Under the pieces are notes generated by a model, which made no database searches, was not told the DNA's origin, and worked only from the letters and a program-made list of their open reading frames with translations. A program made the translations under genes and the position numbers. From positions 1,299-65,298 of the forward strand of contig QKWP01000851.1 in the NCBI GenBank assembly GCA_003550325.1: 64,000 nt of DNA. Direction: 5' to 3'. This DNA is from Gigaspora rosea (Eukaryota; Glomeromycota; Glomeromycetes; Diversisporales; Gigasporaceae). This document shows positions 9,492 through 20,965 of this stretch, piece after piece; within the stretch, counting starts at the first letter, position 1; each line of letters opens with the position of its first letter.

Positions 9492-9864
9492 TTATGATAG
9501 AATTTGTTGTAGGTAGTTCTATAGCAAATTAGTGTAATTTTTTGGTTTAGTTGTTACTACTTAATACAATAGATGTATTTATGTAAATTTTTTTAGGTTT
9601 ATTCATCAAAAATAACAAAGTTTGGGCATCTTAGATAAATTTTAAGACTCTTTATTTAAGGATTTATTATTTTTTAATCTTTATAATTTCATCGTATCAC
9701 TAGCAATAACTTTGCTGTATTAGCTAACTATGAGTTAGATTGTATTGAAATTGTCATAATTTCTATTTGATTTATTGTAAAAAATGCTATTACTAAAACT
9801 TATGAACTATCGCAAAGACACATAACTAATGCAGTAGCATATAGTGATTTAAACTGATTAAAGC
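9492..9864. other. No gene seen
   Basis: AT-rich sequence without a supported ORF or terminal repeats. Confidence 0.5.
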
Positions 9865-9872
9865 AGCCACAG

Positions 9873-10014
9873 CCAGGGTTGTAAAATTACGGTAATTTAT
9901 AAAATTTGGCAGTAAGTTATCAGTAATTTACATTAAGTAGCTTAAGGTAACTTACCAGTAACTTATTGTAACCTACTACCAAATTTTATAAATTACTATA
10001 AATTTACAACCCTG
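9873..10014. mobile_element. Short hAT-type MITE
   Basis: Long inverted repeats start CAGGGTTGTAAA and cover almost the whole 142 bp, so the element can fold into a hairpin. The flanking 8-bp duplication is gccacagc (9865-9872) and gccatagc (10015-10022), with one mismatch. The CAGGG ends plus the 8-bp duplication fit hAT. Confidence 0.85.
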
Positions 10015-10027
10015 GCCATAGCTAAAT

Positions 10028-10206
10028 TGGCTTAGCCAGCTAAGCCAGCATGATCAGCTGGCTAATGTGGCTAAATCTAACTATTCTAAGAATTTTATAA
10101 ATTCTGAAAAGGAAAATAAAATATGAAATAAATATCCTAAAATATTCTAAATGCAAACCAATAGTTAGCTGGCTTATTTATGATTTAGTTGGCTTGCTAA
10201 GCCAAA
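10028..10206. repeat. Inverted repeat of ttggcttagc units
   Basis: ttggcttagccagctaagcc at the left pairs with ggcttgctaagccaa at the right, and inner blocks (taactattct, ccaatagtta) also pair. It is probably a decayed MITE into whose edge the hAT element at 9873 inserted. Confidence 0.5.
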
Positions 10207-10840
10207 ACCATCATACTATCATACTGTATACATTGAAATTAAGTAACAATTTATATCATAATTTATTAAAAATTTGATACAAAAAATTACAAACTACTAT
10301 TGTAATAATGATGCTTAATGCAACTATTTTCATGATGATAAAAGGTTTTATCATAATTGCATCCGACAAAATCCTTAACAATTGATGAAACTCTTTATGC
10401 TCCTTGATGAGTAACAAAACCCTTGACAATTGATAAAACTCCTGACTCAACTCCTGCTATTGATGAAACTAACTTGCTAGCTCTCTCACAAAAAAATTGT
10501 TCACCTCCTGTAATTTTAACTAATCGAATTTAAAATCAAATGTAATGTAAAAATTGAAACAAACTCACTTTTTTACAAAAAAAAAGATAGCTCTAAATTT
10601 TTATTAGAAAACTATCTAATGCATCCTAAATAAAAATGTTTCTTGTAAAATTTTACTAATAGCCACACTGGCCACTAAATTTTTCTAACCCCAACCCTAA
10701 TTATAATATTATTTTCTTAGCTTTAATTTTACATATATTTTTACTTAGAAAACAAAACACATTTGTTTTAATTTTATTGTTATACCTGATTCTAAATTGT
10801 AATTGGTCAAAATTACAGAGTAAACAATTTTTGTAGAACT
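10207..10840. other. No gene seen
   Basis: AT-rich, with a short three-copy repeat of caattgatgaaactc-type units at about 10378-10465 and a weak aaccccaaccctaa tract near 10688. No ORF is supported. Confidence 0.5.
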
Positions 10841-10857
10841 CTGATGTAACTCTTAAT

Positions 10858-11828
10858 TTTTTTTTTTTTTTTTTTGGTGTCAAAGTGCCCACTATGGGGA
10901 CGGGTTTTTATTTAAGATTGATGATCAGACTACAGATATCCTTTTCGAGCATCTGACATTGTATATAGATGAGAGTACAACTAGCCACATGTACAACTTT
11001 TGGTTGTCTAATTTAAGTAGTCCGCCCTAAGGTTCCACACTAGCTGCCATACCTGCAACCCAACTAGGGGATTGCCTATTTAACCTCTCTGATCTATGCC
11101 TTCTGCCCATCCGTCTTGTATCCCAGGAACATTGTTCCAGATTCTTATCATACCCCCTTAGACTAGTTTATCCCAGTGGAAAACTTGGTAGAGCGGTCCC
11201 TGTCCCACACAGGTATCATCTACACTTCAGTAACTTACATTACCTACTTCTGCCCTTGTGAAGTTCACCCAACCCCAGTACCACATCCTTTCCCCTTCTT
11301 AAACCTCCCCTAGTACTTTTCCAAACTTCCAATCTGATAGCCCAGAAGGATTGGTCTGTCTGGGCTTTATGCGCCCTAACGGTCTCCCTTTTCTTGGTAC
11401 ATGCTTCCGAAACACATTTCCTTTTCCTCCGGTACAACTCCGGCCGCCCGATTGGTGAGGGACTCCTCCAAGCCCTATGCCACCCAGAATTTTTCCTAGC
11501 TTTGGCTCAATCTGGCTCCATTCCGCAGCACCGTTGAAAGTTCGGCTACCTCTTCACTCGGGTCTTGCCAAGCATGTTTCCTTTTCCTGCGCCCCGGAGG
11601 ATCTTTATGTGCCCGGCGTACCGAGCTCCCAAAATGTTACACTAGTATTACAAGAATCTAATGCACCCTTGGTGTGATCCAGGTTACAGATCTACTGATC
11701 TGGCTTGGTTTCCCAGTCCAGGTTACAGTAACACAGATATAATTATCAAAACGTCTCCAGTGGGAATTGAACCTTATACCTATTGCTTGGGGGGTGACAA
11801 CTTATCCAACCCGCTAAGTCGCCACACC
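10858..11828 (-). mobile_element. tRNA-derived SINE, copy 1
   Basis: On the minus strand it begins gggtgtggcgacttagcggg and has a box-B-like ggttcaattcc about 55 bases in, the layout of a tRNA-derived RNA polymerase III promoter. It ends in a poly(A) run (the T-run at 10858-10876). The perfect 17-bp target duplication ctgatgtaactcttaat lies at 10841-10857 and 11829-11845. The 971-bp body is clearly more GC-rich than its surroundings. At that length it is unusually long for a SINE. Open stretches inside it are not genes. Confidence 0.85.
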
Positions 11829-11845
11829 CTGATGTAACTCTTAAT

Positions 11846-12285
11846 AAAACTCTTGTCAATTAAAAAAGCTTTTACATTGAATCTAAACAGATTATTTTTT
11901 ATTGCTACCATTTTATTAGCAGTAGTGAAGAATAGGATTAACAGGCCAAAATTTTCAAAAACTACAATTTTTTTTTATCAAAATTCTGGGTCAGAATAGA
12001 ACTAGGAAATCTTTATTATAGGTCTCCACCATAAAAAAGTCAAATTATATTCTTTGCGAATTAGGGTTGTTTATAATTAAGCGAATCAGTTTTATGGGCA
12101 CCTTTAAAAAATTAATAGTAATACGAATCATATTGGTGGAGCACCTTGGGGTACCAAATAATCTACTCCAAAAAAAAATTTGGGATTAGGTTCTCTAAAA
12201 AAAAACAAACATGATTATGCTTTCTAAAAAAAAAAAAAAAACGAATCTTATTATAACAAGTACCTTTTATATAACCTATATACAC
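11846..12285. other. No gene seen
   Basis: AT-rich sequence with several A-runs of 9-15. No ORF or clear element boundary. Confidence 0.5.
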
Positions 12286-12515
12286 AGGACCCTGAATAAT
12301 CTATATGAGATCATAGTTGAAAAATAGCTAATGGAGTGCTGTTTTTCAAAAAAGGTTATATTTAAAAGTAGGTATTAGAGAAAAAGGTTATATTTGAAAC
12401 CCGTTAAATGGCAAAATAGGTAGGTATATTTTAAAGAATGTTAATGGAGGTAATTTTTATAAATGTTATATTTGAAATGTGCTAATAAAAAATCTGGGCT
12501 ATAATAGTAATCTGG

Positions 12516-12630
12516 CAGGTAAAAAGGAGAGAGGGTAAAAGGGAGAGAGAGGTAAAAGAAGAGAAAGGTAAAAGGGAGAGAGAGTGTAAAAAAAAGAGAG
12601 AAAGTAAAGAGAAAGAGGGATAAAATAGGT
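12516..12630. repeat. Purine-rich minisatellite
   Basis: Repeats of ggtaaaagggagagaga, about 18 bp, strictly purine/T on one strand. It could adopt triplex-type structure. It is not coding. Confidence 0.75.
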
Positions 12631-12760
12631 CAAAATGGGCTTTTTTTTTTAAAGTTTTTTTTTATTTTGTAGTATATATATTTATAATCCTTGGTAGCTT
12701 GTAGATTAAACATGCTTAAGAGATTTTGAACTTTTCAAAAATTTTTTTTTTTTTTTTTTA

Positions 12761-12952
12761 NNNNNNNNNNNNNNNNNNNNNNNNNNNNNNNNNNNNNNNN
12801 NNNNNNNNNNNNNNNNNNNNNNNNNNNNNNNNNNNNNNNNNNNNNNNNNNNNNNNNNNNNNNNNNNNNNNNNNNNNNNNNNNNNNNNNNNNNNNNNNNNN
12901 NNNNNNNNNNNNNNNNNNNNNNNNNNNNNNNNNNNNNNNNNNNNNNNNNNNN
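12761..12952. other. Assembly gap
   Basis: 192 undetermined bases flanked on both sides by T-runs, so the gap probably reflects a homopolymer-rich stretch. Confidence 0.99.
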
Positions 12953-13240
12953 TTTTTTTTTTTTTAGGGAAAAGTTTGTTTTTTTTTTCAAAAAACGTTC
13001 TGTTTTTTTTTAGAAAACGTTTTGTTATGTTTTTTTTAGAGAACATTTTGTTTATTTATTTATTTTTTTTTTTTAGGGAACGTTGTATTTTAAAAAAAGT
13101 TAAAGATAGATAAAAGTTTTATCTAATGTATGAAATATAGCTTATATATACCAAACCAAAACTGCTAACCAAAAAAATTTTTACTATGATGCTCAAATAT
13201 AACCTTATATAGATTATTTGGGGTTCTATATACGCGAATT

Positions 13241-13910
13241 TATTTATAAGCAATAACTATTTTTATTGCGATTATATAAAGTCGAGGACTTTATACAATT
13301 TATAATAATTCGAATCTATAATAGATCAATCACATTTTTTAAATTTATAGTAGTGTTCGAATGTAGTCATGCCGGGAACCTATAATAAAGATTTCCCGGT
13401 CCTGTCAGAATATATTAGAGTGCATTAGAATTATGGTTAGCTAGATTAGAATTAATCTAATATAATCATATCCATTAATTAAATAAAAAATAACCAGCTA
13501 ATAATTTTGCTATAGAACCTGCTAATAGCTAAAAATAATACAAACCTAGATCTGACATATATGATCTGAATTTTGGTGACCCTCTTGTAAAATTCGCACA
13601 GGATTAATTGTCTAAACATATGATTTTTTGAACTATCAATAATTACTGTACACTAATATTATGAACATTTGTTATTTCATTCACAGACTAAAACCATTGT
13701 CAAAATAATTTTTAATTTGTACTAAGGTTTTAATCACTTGCTAGGTATTGAATTTACTTGCTGAGAGTTTTATATACTTTCTAAGAGTCTGTAATTCTTG
13801 TTGAGGGTTAAAATCACTTGACTATGCTACAAACTATACCAAAATAAGAAATATATAAAATAATATATAATAATAACTACTATAATACTGCCAATTCATA
13901 GAACACCTAT
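13241..13910. other. No gene seen
   Basis: AT-rich. At 13725-13820 there are three to four loose repeats of a cacttgctaggt/ttcttgttgaggg type. Nothing is supported as coding. Confidence 0.5.
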
Positions 13911-13914
13911 TAGA

Positions 13915-14095
13915 TATATATGTTGTGTCCCGATGCCCGATTCGGAATCAGGCTGCCCCAGATGAGAATTTTGTAGCAGAATTAGAACTTTAGGTAACTT
14001 TAGGGTTAGGGTTAGACTAGAGTTAGAGGTAGGATTAGACCAGATTCCAAATTGGGACAAATTCTTATCTGGGATACAATATATATATCTGGGTA
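13915..14095. mobile_element. TIR element with telomere-like core
   Basis: Inverted ends agatatatatgttgtgtccc (left) and agatatatatattgtatccc (right, reverse strand), with a second matching block cagatgagaatttt/cagataagaattt. The centre at 13999-14040 is a degenerate TTAGGGTTAG tract. Confidence 0.65.
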
Positions 14096-14262
14096 ATTGA
14101 TGCAAATTATCAGGCAATATTAGATTGATATCAAAAAGATAGAACTGGTAAATATATTAATGAACAAAAAATTAACTTATATAGACTAATTATTTTTGTT
14201 ATGAAAGATATAAATAATAGTCTTATGCTTTATCAAAATTATCATAGCTATTGTTATTTATT

Positions 14263-14786
14263 AGGGGCCATCCATAAATAACATTATGTACCCCCTCATA
14301 GTAGCGCTGGACCCCCCTCTACTATATAAAAAAAATTTTCAAATCCATATGTTTATATATAAAATTTTACAAAAACTTGAATATATTGTGACTCAGTGAT
14401 CCACTTTGGATGATTTAGTACCATTCGATTCGTCTCAGTGAAACGCATCCAATGATACCAAAATCATTTCATTTGGATCACTGGATCAATAGTTATTCAC
14501 AAAAAACCATTGATTTTTTAATAATTTTATAAGAAAACATAATAACTAATAGTATTTAGCCAATATAATTTTATCCAGTCATCCAAATGAAATGAAATTG
14601 GTACCATCCGACTCCTCTCACCGAGACGAATCGAATGGCACCAAAATCATTAAATTTGGACTACTGGTTCAATTTTTAGCCAGTTTTTTCTAAAAAAATT
14701 ACGTTATATTTTTTTGACCCCTATTGAGAAAAACATTATCGTTCGTCCAACCCCCCTCTTGTATAACGTATTATAGATGCCCCCTT
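14263..14786. mobile_element. TIR element with ggggccatcc ends and TTA target
   Basis: The left end ggggccatccataaataac pairs with the right end (reverse strand gggggcatctataatacg), followed by C-rich/G-rich blocks. TTA flanks both ends, a 3-bp duplication compatible with PIF/Harbinger-type insertion. The interior contains two copies (about 14390-14500 and 14570-14680) of the palindromic ccattcgattcgtctc module also found in other elements of this window. Confidence 0.65.
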
Positions 14787-15484
14787 ATAGGTTTTGCCAT
14801 GCATTATTGGTTTTGTCATGTGTTATGGGTTTATTATTTATCAATTTATCAATTTGAAGTTGCCTAGCAAAATACTAACAAAATGGTTTGTTATGCATCA
14901 ATGATACAGGTTGTTTCATACATTAGGCATTATTATATAGTAATACACAGTATGCAGTTAAAGTTAAGTTAGTTTGTATTGGAATTATATTCATAATTTC
15001 TATTATAATTTATTGTAAAATTTTGCTATTATAACACATATTTTGTGTTGGAATGATAGTTGTGAATTCTACAAAACTATAATTTTCTGTAAACAATTTT
15101 ATTGTAAACAATTTTGCTGTAAAAATTTTTTTGCAAACTTATTACAATTGTGGTACACATTATGTAGTTAAGATTGAATTTGTTTATATATTGAAAATAC
15201 TATCATGTTTGCTATAAAAAATTTTATTGTAAAATTTATTTGCTATTACAGTATATAGTTGAATTAGTTTGTATTGATAATTTCTGTTACAATTCACTAT
15301 ACAGGCTATTGCAATAACAAAGTATATAGTTGTTAGTTTGCATTAGAATTAATAGTCATGCTTTCTATTGTTAAAAATTTTGTTACAAACTTATCTGCTA
15401 TTGTAATAAATAGAGTTATTTGTAAAACTAATTAGTTTCACCAATTGAAACTAGTGAAACTAGTAAAATATGGTGTATCAAATG

Positions 15485-15630
15485 CTAAATTGGTAATTTG
15501 GTAATATTAGTAAAATTGGTAATACTAGTAATACTGGGAAAACTAGTGAAACTGGTGATACTAGTAAAACTGGTAAAACTGGTAATACTAGTAATACTGG
15601 TGAAACTAGTGATATTAACAATACTTTTAA
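15485..15630. repeat. 9-bp minisatellite
   Basis: About fifteen units alternating actagtaaa/actggtaat types, period 9. Because 9 is a multiple of 3 it creates a Val/Leu/Pro-rich open frame on the minus strand, which I do not regard as a gene. Confidence 0.85.
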
Positions 15631-15917
15631 TATTAGACAAACTAAAAACATAAGGTAGCTATAGCACATGATACTGTGCAGGACTAGTAGAATCAGCCAT
15701 ATATAATAATTAGATTTAGATATATACTAATATTTACATGCACTGGTATTTAACAAGAACAAAATGAACTTCAGCTTACTAGAACAAATAGCTCTCCTTT
15801 ACTACAAAGATTTTATTAAGTAAATACCTGATTTTATTATTTTCACAAATATTACAACTGTATATAATATTTTAAAAGAAAAAGATATTTGATCATTTAA
15901 TAACTTTGATCACTCAT

Positions 15918-16041
15918 ATTAGTGGATTAATTCTTGACAGTAATAATGGAAATACATAACTGATACTAGTTGGCCACTTGTGCAGCTAAACAGTATTAGT
16001 CATGTATTTCTGTTATTACTATCAGGGATCAATCCACTAAT
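15918..16041. mobile_element. Foldback MITE
   Basis: Arms of about 50 bp, attagtggattaattcttga on the left and the inverse ending in ccactaat on the right, with only a short loop. The 124 bp can form a hairpin. It sits inside repeat family A. Confidence 0.65.
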
Positions 16042-16462
16042 GCCCAATAACCTAAGACATTATTATTATGAATTTCTTTGATATCTAAGTTTGTTAAGAT
16101 TGAATTAGTTTAAGATTTAATTAGTTAAGCTTTTGTTAAATTATCACAATTGTAAGTTATTGCAAAAAATTTTTTATATAAGATTAAGTTGGTTTGTATT
16201 TAAAGTTTGTGATTATTATTATGAGTTACTGTAAAAATTCTGTTATAGAACTTATTCTTTTAATAATCTCTCTATTGGTTAAGGTTGAATAAATTTGTAT
16301 TTGAATTATTAGAACTTTTTTATAATTTAGTCTAAATTAGAAATCAAAATTATTTTATTTATGTGAGTTATTGCAAAAAGCAGCAATAGAACTTACTATT
16401 ATAGTGACTAAAGTTTGTAGGTGAGTTAGTTTGCATCAAATTAACATGATATTTACATGTTT

Positions 16463-16592
16463 TAGTGTTTCAGATAAAACTAACTTTCAAATCTAACATG
16501 TTTTGTAATGAGAAATTTTAGTTTTGCTCTATAAGTCTGAAACTTTCCAAACTAGTTTTGTCCAATTTGATCTGCAATCATCTGAAACACTA
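16463..16592. mobile_element. Short TIR element
   Basis: tagtgtttcagat at the left and its inverse atctgaaacacta at the right, 130 bp apart. No convincing target duplication is seen. Confidence 0.5.
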
Positions 16593-16785
16593 ATACTATT
16601 AAGTTGTTAGTATGCATTACAGTAAATGATTAAAGTTAAATTAATTTGTATTAAAATAAAAGTAAAAGCGTTAGCTTTGAGAAAGTTTCCTTTAACCCAA
16701 AATTGTTGTAATAAATCACTTATTAAACTTATTTTTTATTTGTAGAATAGTTGTAACTCTAAGTTGAGTCATTAGTTGTAACTTT

Positions 16786-17495
16786 TTTTTTTTTAAGTTT
16801 AGAGGCCGTGTGCTATGGCCGGGATTTTATTATGAGTTATAGTGACGTAATATTTGTTACATGAATGAGGATACAACTAGCCACACATGCACTTTTGGTG
16901 CCTAATTTAAGTAGTCCGCCCGAAGGTTCTACACTAGCTGCCATACCTACAACCCAACTACGGGAATTGTCTATTTAAACCCTCTGGTTCATGGTCCTCC
17001 TATTACTACTGACGCACTACATTTAATGCTGATATTGTGGGCCACAACCCTTTTAATTCGACGACCTAAGGGCTACTTTACCCTCGCACAAGAGCCTACC
17101 GGAACAAATTCCATGTCCCATACATGTACCATTGCCCGGATTTGGTAACCGAGGCTACCTGCCCTTATTAGGTTCGTTCCGATTGTAGTATCCGCCTTCT
17201 CTTCTGGTGCATACCATAGGACCGATTTTCACTACCTCCTAACTCGGGTCTTTGCCAAACGGGTTCTTGTGGGTTTTTTCCGGTTCTCTGGATTTGCGAT
17301 GTAACATACATCATTGCGCCCGCAGGCTCTCATTCAAGATGATGGAACCAAGGTTACAGGTTTAGCACCCAACCACTCATAAGCCACAATCACCGAACGC
17401 AGATTTAACTTCAAAACGTCGCCAGTGGGATTCGAACTGTCAACCTGCCGCTTGGGGAGTGACACCTTGACCATTTCTCTAAGGCGCCACACCTT
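16786..17495 (-). mobile_element. tRNA-derived SINE, copy 2
   Basis: Same family as 10858-11828. The minus-strand head has ggtgtggcgcc and a box-B-like gttcgaatccc; the tail is poly(A) (T-run at 16784-16794). The perfect 15-bp target duplication attagttgtaacttt lies at 16771-16785 and 17496-17510. At 710 bp it is shorter than copy 1, through internal deletion. Confidence 0.85.
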
Positions 17496-17510
17496 ATTAG
17501 TTGTAACTTT

Positions 17511-17880
17511 GTAACCTACACTTTGAATTCTATTTAGTATAACCCAATTAAAGAAAGAAATCAAATTAATTATCTTTTATATAAAATCATAAATTGATTA
17601 AACTCTAATTACCTAATTTATTGATTAATTAATCTTTCTATTTGTTAGATTAATTGCCCATATCATCAAATTTTATTCTTGTTCATTTGACAATCATTAA
17701 TAATATTAATGATTGCATTAGAGTCTTTCAACTATTACAACTAGAATAAAGAATTATATAAGGCTATGCCAAGTTGATTTTTCATTTTGCATTACCCACA
17801 ATTCTATTTTTTTAATTTTTTTAATTTTTTTTATTATTATTATTTTTTTATTTTTATTATTTTTTTTAGGACTTAATTAG
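17511..17880. other. No gene seen
   Basis: AT-rich, with a poly(T)/TTA low-complexity stretch at 17805-17870. Confidence 0.5.
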
Positions 17881-17885
17881 GCATC

Positions 17886-18205
17886 GCACACTGCGATATA
17901 CTTGTATATCACACCCCAACGATCTACCAATTAAATTTGAAGATCAGGTGTAACATAAAAATTTTTTTGTGTAACAAAATAAAGAAATTTTTCTAAAATT
18001 TGTAATATCAAAAAATTTCATCTACTTAACCACCCTTCACGCTCTAACAAAATAAATTTCTTGCAAAATTTTGGTATATACCATCATCTACTTTAACTTC
18101 TAACACTAACCCCCTACCCTTACCCTTACCCTAACCTTATATTAATTTAAATTTTTGTTATATAGAAAATGATCTACAAATTATGTTTACATATTGTGTG
18201 CGATG
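17886..18205. mobile_element. TIR element with telomere-like core
   Basis: aattaggcatcgcacactgc on the left pairs with a right end containing gtgtgcgatgaatt. An inner block (gaagatcaggtgtaacat) matches the family at 8649 and 41662. The interior at 18095-18140 has ccctacccttacccttaccc, a degenerate telomere-type tract. Confidence 0.55.
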
Positions 18206-18270
18206 AATTAGCATATTGCAGGGTGCGTTGCATATATTTATCCTTTTTTTTATATACCAATTATTCAATT

Positions 18271-18491
18271 ATTGTGACAGATTAAAATAAAATCCAGATT
18301 AAAATGAAATTATAGTATAAAATCTCAAAAAATAAATTTTTTTGGGGTGCATTTTTTAGGGTTAGAGTTAGAGTTAGGGTTTACCGGTAGTTTTAAAAAA
18401 ATTATGATAAACAGGTATTAGTGGGTTTTAGAAAGTTAGCAAGTTAAGTAAAAAATATAGATTTCATTTTAAATTATGATCTGTGACAATT
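18271..18491. mobile_element. TIR element with telomere-like core
   Basis: attgtgacagattaaaat on the left pairs with the right end (reverse strand aattgtcacagatc), and a second inner block aaaatgaaat pairs too. The centre, 18357-18385, reads ttagggttagagttagag. Confidence 0.6.
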
Positions 18492-18755
18492 ATTATTAAT
18501 TTATATTGATAAATTAATTACAAATTATGATGAATATATTACACCATTTAATATGCAAATGATCATATGTCTCAATGATTAAAGATTTAATAATATTGTC
18601 ATAACTTAAAATTTTTTCATAGTCTAATTATGTTTTTTTGGACATAGCAAATCAAAAATAGCAAAATAGCAAAAACATTTTATCAGTATTTATAACTAAT
18701 AACAATTAAAAATTATCAAATGTCAAGTAAATATTAATTATATAACTCTCTTATT

Positions 18756-19815
18756 TTTTATTTTTTTTTTCCAAGTCAAAGTGCCCACTTTGGGGGCAAG
18801 CTTTTTTATTCAAGATAATCAGACCTGGACACCCTACATAGTAGGATATCTTACATTTGTACATTGATAAAAGTACAACTAGCCTCACCTGCAACTTTTG
18901 GTTGCCTATTTAAGTAGCTACCCAAGGTTCTACACTAGCTGTTATATCTGCAACCCACATACTAGCATTGCCTATTTAAACCCTCTGATCCCTGCTTCCT
19001 GTTAGCCTGTCTTGTATCATTGGAACACTGTTCCAAATACTAACTAGTCCCCTTTAGGACTAATTTATCCTAGTGGGAAACTTAGTAGAGTAGTTCCTGT
19101 CCCACACAGATATCACGCACACTTCGGTAGCATATGCATTTGCCGAAACCAATACTTGCAGTTAGGTTTGGTTACCTAACTGCTATCACTACCTACTTCT
19201 GCCCTTATAGAGTTCACCTGACTCTAGTACTATTCATTCTTCTTTCGGCTTCTTTTCCCCAAAAGTTTTCTTTCCCCAGTTGCCTTCCTACTTCCAATTT
19301 GAGGACCCAGAAGGGTTGGTCTGCCCTGGCACACCCAGGGCCCCTCCTCCTGGTAAATGATTCTGAAACACATGTCCTTTCCCTCCGGTGCAACCCCTGC
19401 AGTCCAGTTGGTAGGGTCTGCCATAAACCCTTTTGTTGTAAGTCCGCTTCCAGTCAGTCCACTACCGGTCAGTCCCCGTCCGATTTCTGTTAGGTACCGT
19501 CGAAAGTCTGGTTACCTCTCTACTTGGGTCTTGCCAAGTATAGTTTCCTTTTGTTCTACGGTTCTGTGCATAACATAGTGCCTGCACTCGCCAGGATCTA
19601 TGTGCCCCAATTCTGTGCATAACACGGCACCAGAGCTCCCAATGCGAGTTGGTGTAATCTAGAAAACAGATTTGTAAATTCGAGCTCAAAATCCAGGTTA
19701 CCATTACACAGGTAAATTCTTCAAAATCGTTTTCAGTGGAATTCGAACTCTGTACCTTTGTTACAACTACTTGGGGGTGACAACAATCCAACTACACTAT
19801 GTCACCACACCCTTG
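18756..19815 (-). mobile_element. tRNA-derived SINE, copy 3
   Basis: The longest copy (about 1.06 kb), same organisation: minus-strand head gggtgtggtgac, poly(A) tail (T-run ending near 18769), and the 13-bp target duplication taactctcttatt at 18743-18755 and 19816-19828. Open stretches of up to 119 codons inside it are by-products of its higher GC content. Confidence 0.85.
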
Positions 19816-19828
19816 TAACTCTCTTATT

Positions 19829-20810
19829 AGAAGTACAAGAACTTAATGTATTATAATAAAAATAAATATTTTATTACTACTCAATATAAGATTTTATTCA
19901 AAATTAGATGATGCATTGATGCATGCATTAATTAACAATACTAAAAAGGCATAATTTTAAAAAAAGTATCCTATACTATTAGTTAATTACAACATATAAA
20001 TATCATTTTAGATAATACAATTTATAAATATATTTTTTACACTATTGTTCAATATACATTACACATGCATGTATTGTTATTCCATGCTGTCAAAATTACT
20101 ATAACCCTTATCTAAATTTGAAAAATAAAAATTATTACTTCTACTAAAAAAGTTTTTATCAATAACTTAAAAAAAACTATCCCTTACACATTTTATCTCA
20201 TATAAAAAATGTGATTATACTAGTATTGTAGAAGCTAGTGATATTAGTAATAAAAGTAATAAAGTATATAGTTTGTATTGGCTATTAGAATTTTGTAATT
20301 TTATTAGAACATATAGTCCAGTGCGAAAATGTAGATATACAAAAGCTAAAAGTTATTTTGTCTACATATAAAAGTTCTTCAATTTTAACTGTTTATTTAT
20401 AATTTTTTTATATTTAATAAAAGAAGACCTAAGCTACATTTTGATATAATTATTATTATTATTTTATAGTAAGTTTATTTTATAATAAATTTTTTAATAA
20501 AATTTTATTTTTTTAAAAAAAAATAAAAAATTTTTTTTTAAAAAAATTATTTTCACTACTAAGATGCAACTTTATAAGCTTGTACTATACAACTGCATTG
20601 TTATACATATGCAAAATATACAGTTAAAATTTTAACTTAATTGGATTAGTAGTTGTTAAAATATAGATTAAAAACTAATTTATTTTAATAAAGTTTTATA
20701 TATTACTATTACAAGTATTAAATAGGGCAATGCTGGTACTCATTTAAGGATACAAAGTGCTTATAATAAGTAAACTCAATTTTTTTTAAAATTTTGCTAT
20801 GTTCCAACCA
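19829..20810. other. No gene seen
   Basis: Very AT-rich, with long A/T homopolymer tracts near 20500-20550. No ORF or element end is supported. Confidence 0.5.
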
Positions 20811-20965
20811 TCATGCTAGAATTATGCTAAATTATACTATTATGCTACACATATACTAAACATATGCTCCATACTAACTACTGTGCTACTAACTATCTTG
20901 CTATATCCCAAACAATTATGCTTTTACTATTATGCTATGGGATGCATCTGTGTACTCTATTCAAA
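20811..20965. repeat. Tandem repeat family B, short cluster
   Basis: Contains the phrases catgctagaattatgc, ctactaactatcttgctat and tatgcttttactattatgct, the same unit that forms the large array at 29381-31460. Confidence 0.6.

Larger units (their letters stand above)
12286..13240. mobile_element. TIR element with low-complexity interior and assembly gap
   Basis: The left end (aataatctatatgag, near 12296) pairs with the right end (reverse strand aataatctatataagg, near 13222). The right half is closely related to 50430-50857, which confirms a repeat family. The interior includes a purine minisatellite (12516-12630), a gap of 192 Ns, and repeats of gaacgtt-T-run units at 12953-13090. No transposase is visible, though the gap could hide sequence. 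Confidence 0.6.
14930..16700. repeat. Tandem repeat family A, reverse orientation (interrupted)
   Basis: Diverged copies of a 100-130-bp unit: a run like agttagtttgtattggaatta, then a tcataatttctattataa-type block, then ttactgtaaaattttgttac. Copies lie at about 14930-15470 and 16080-16700. The complementary orientation is found at 22131-23350, 28260-28800 and 46071-47880. Two small foldback elements and a 9-bp minisatellite interrupt it. Confidence 0.65.

Noticed and set aside
11240..11677. Two open frames of about 65 codons
   Set aside because: Same reason: within SINE copy 1.
12726..13046. Open frames across the N gap
   Set aside because: They consist of undetermined bases and T/A homopolymers.
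15478..15669. Minus-strand open frame rich in Val, Leu and Pro
   Set aside because: It is produced by the 9-bp minisatellite, whose period is a multiple of three; there is no other coding evidence.
19134..19791. Overlapping open frames of 64-119 codons on both strands
   Set aside because: They lie inside a SINE copy whose higher GC content gives fewer stops; no frame is conserved in the other SINE copies.
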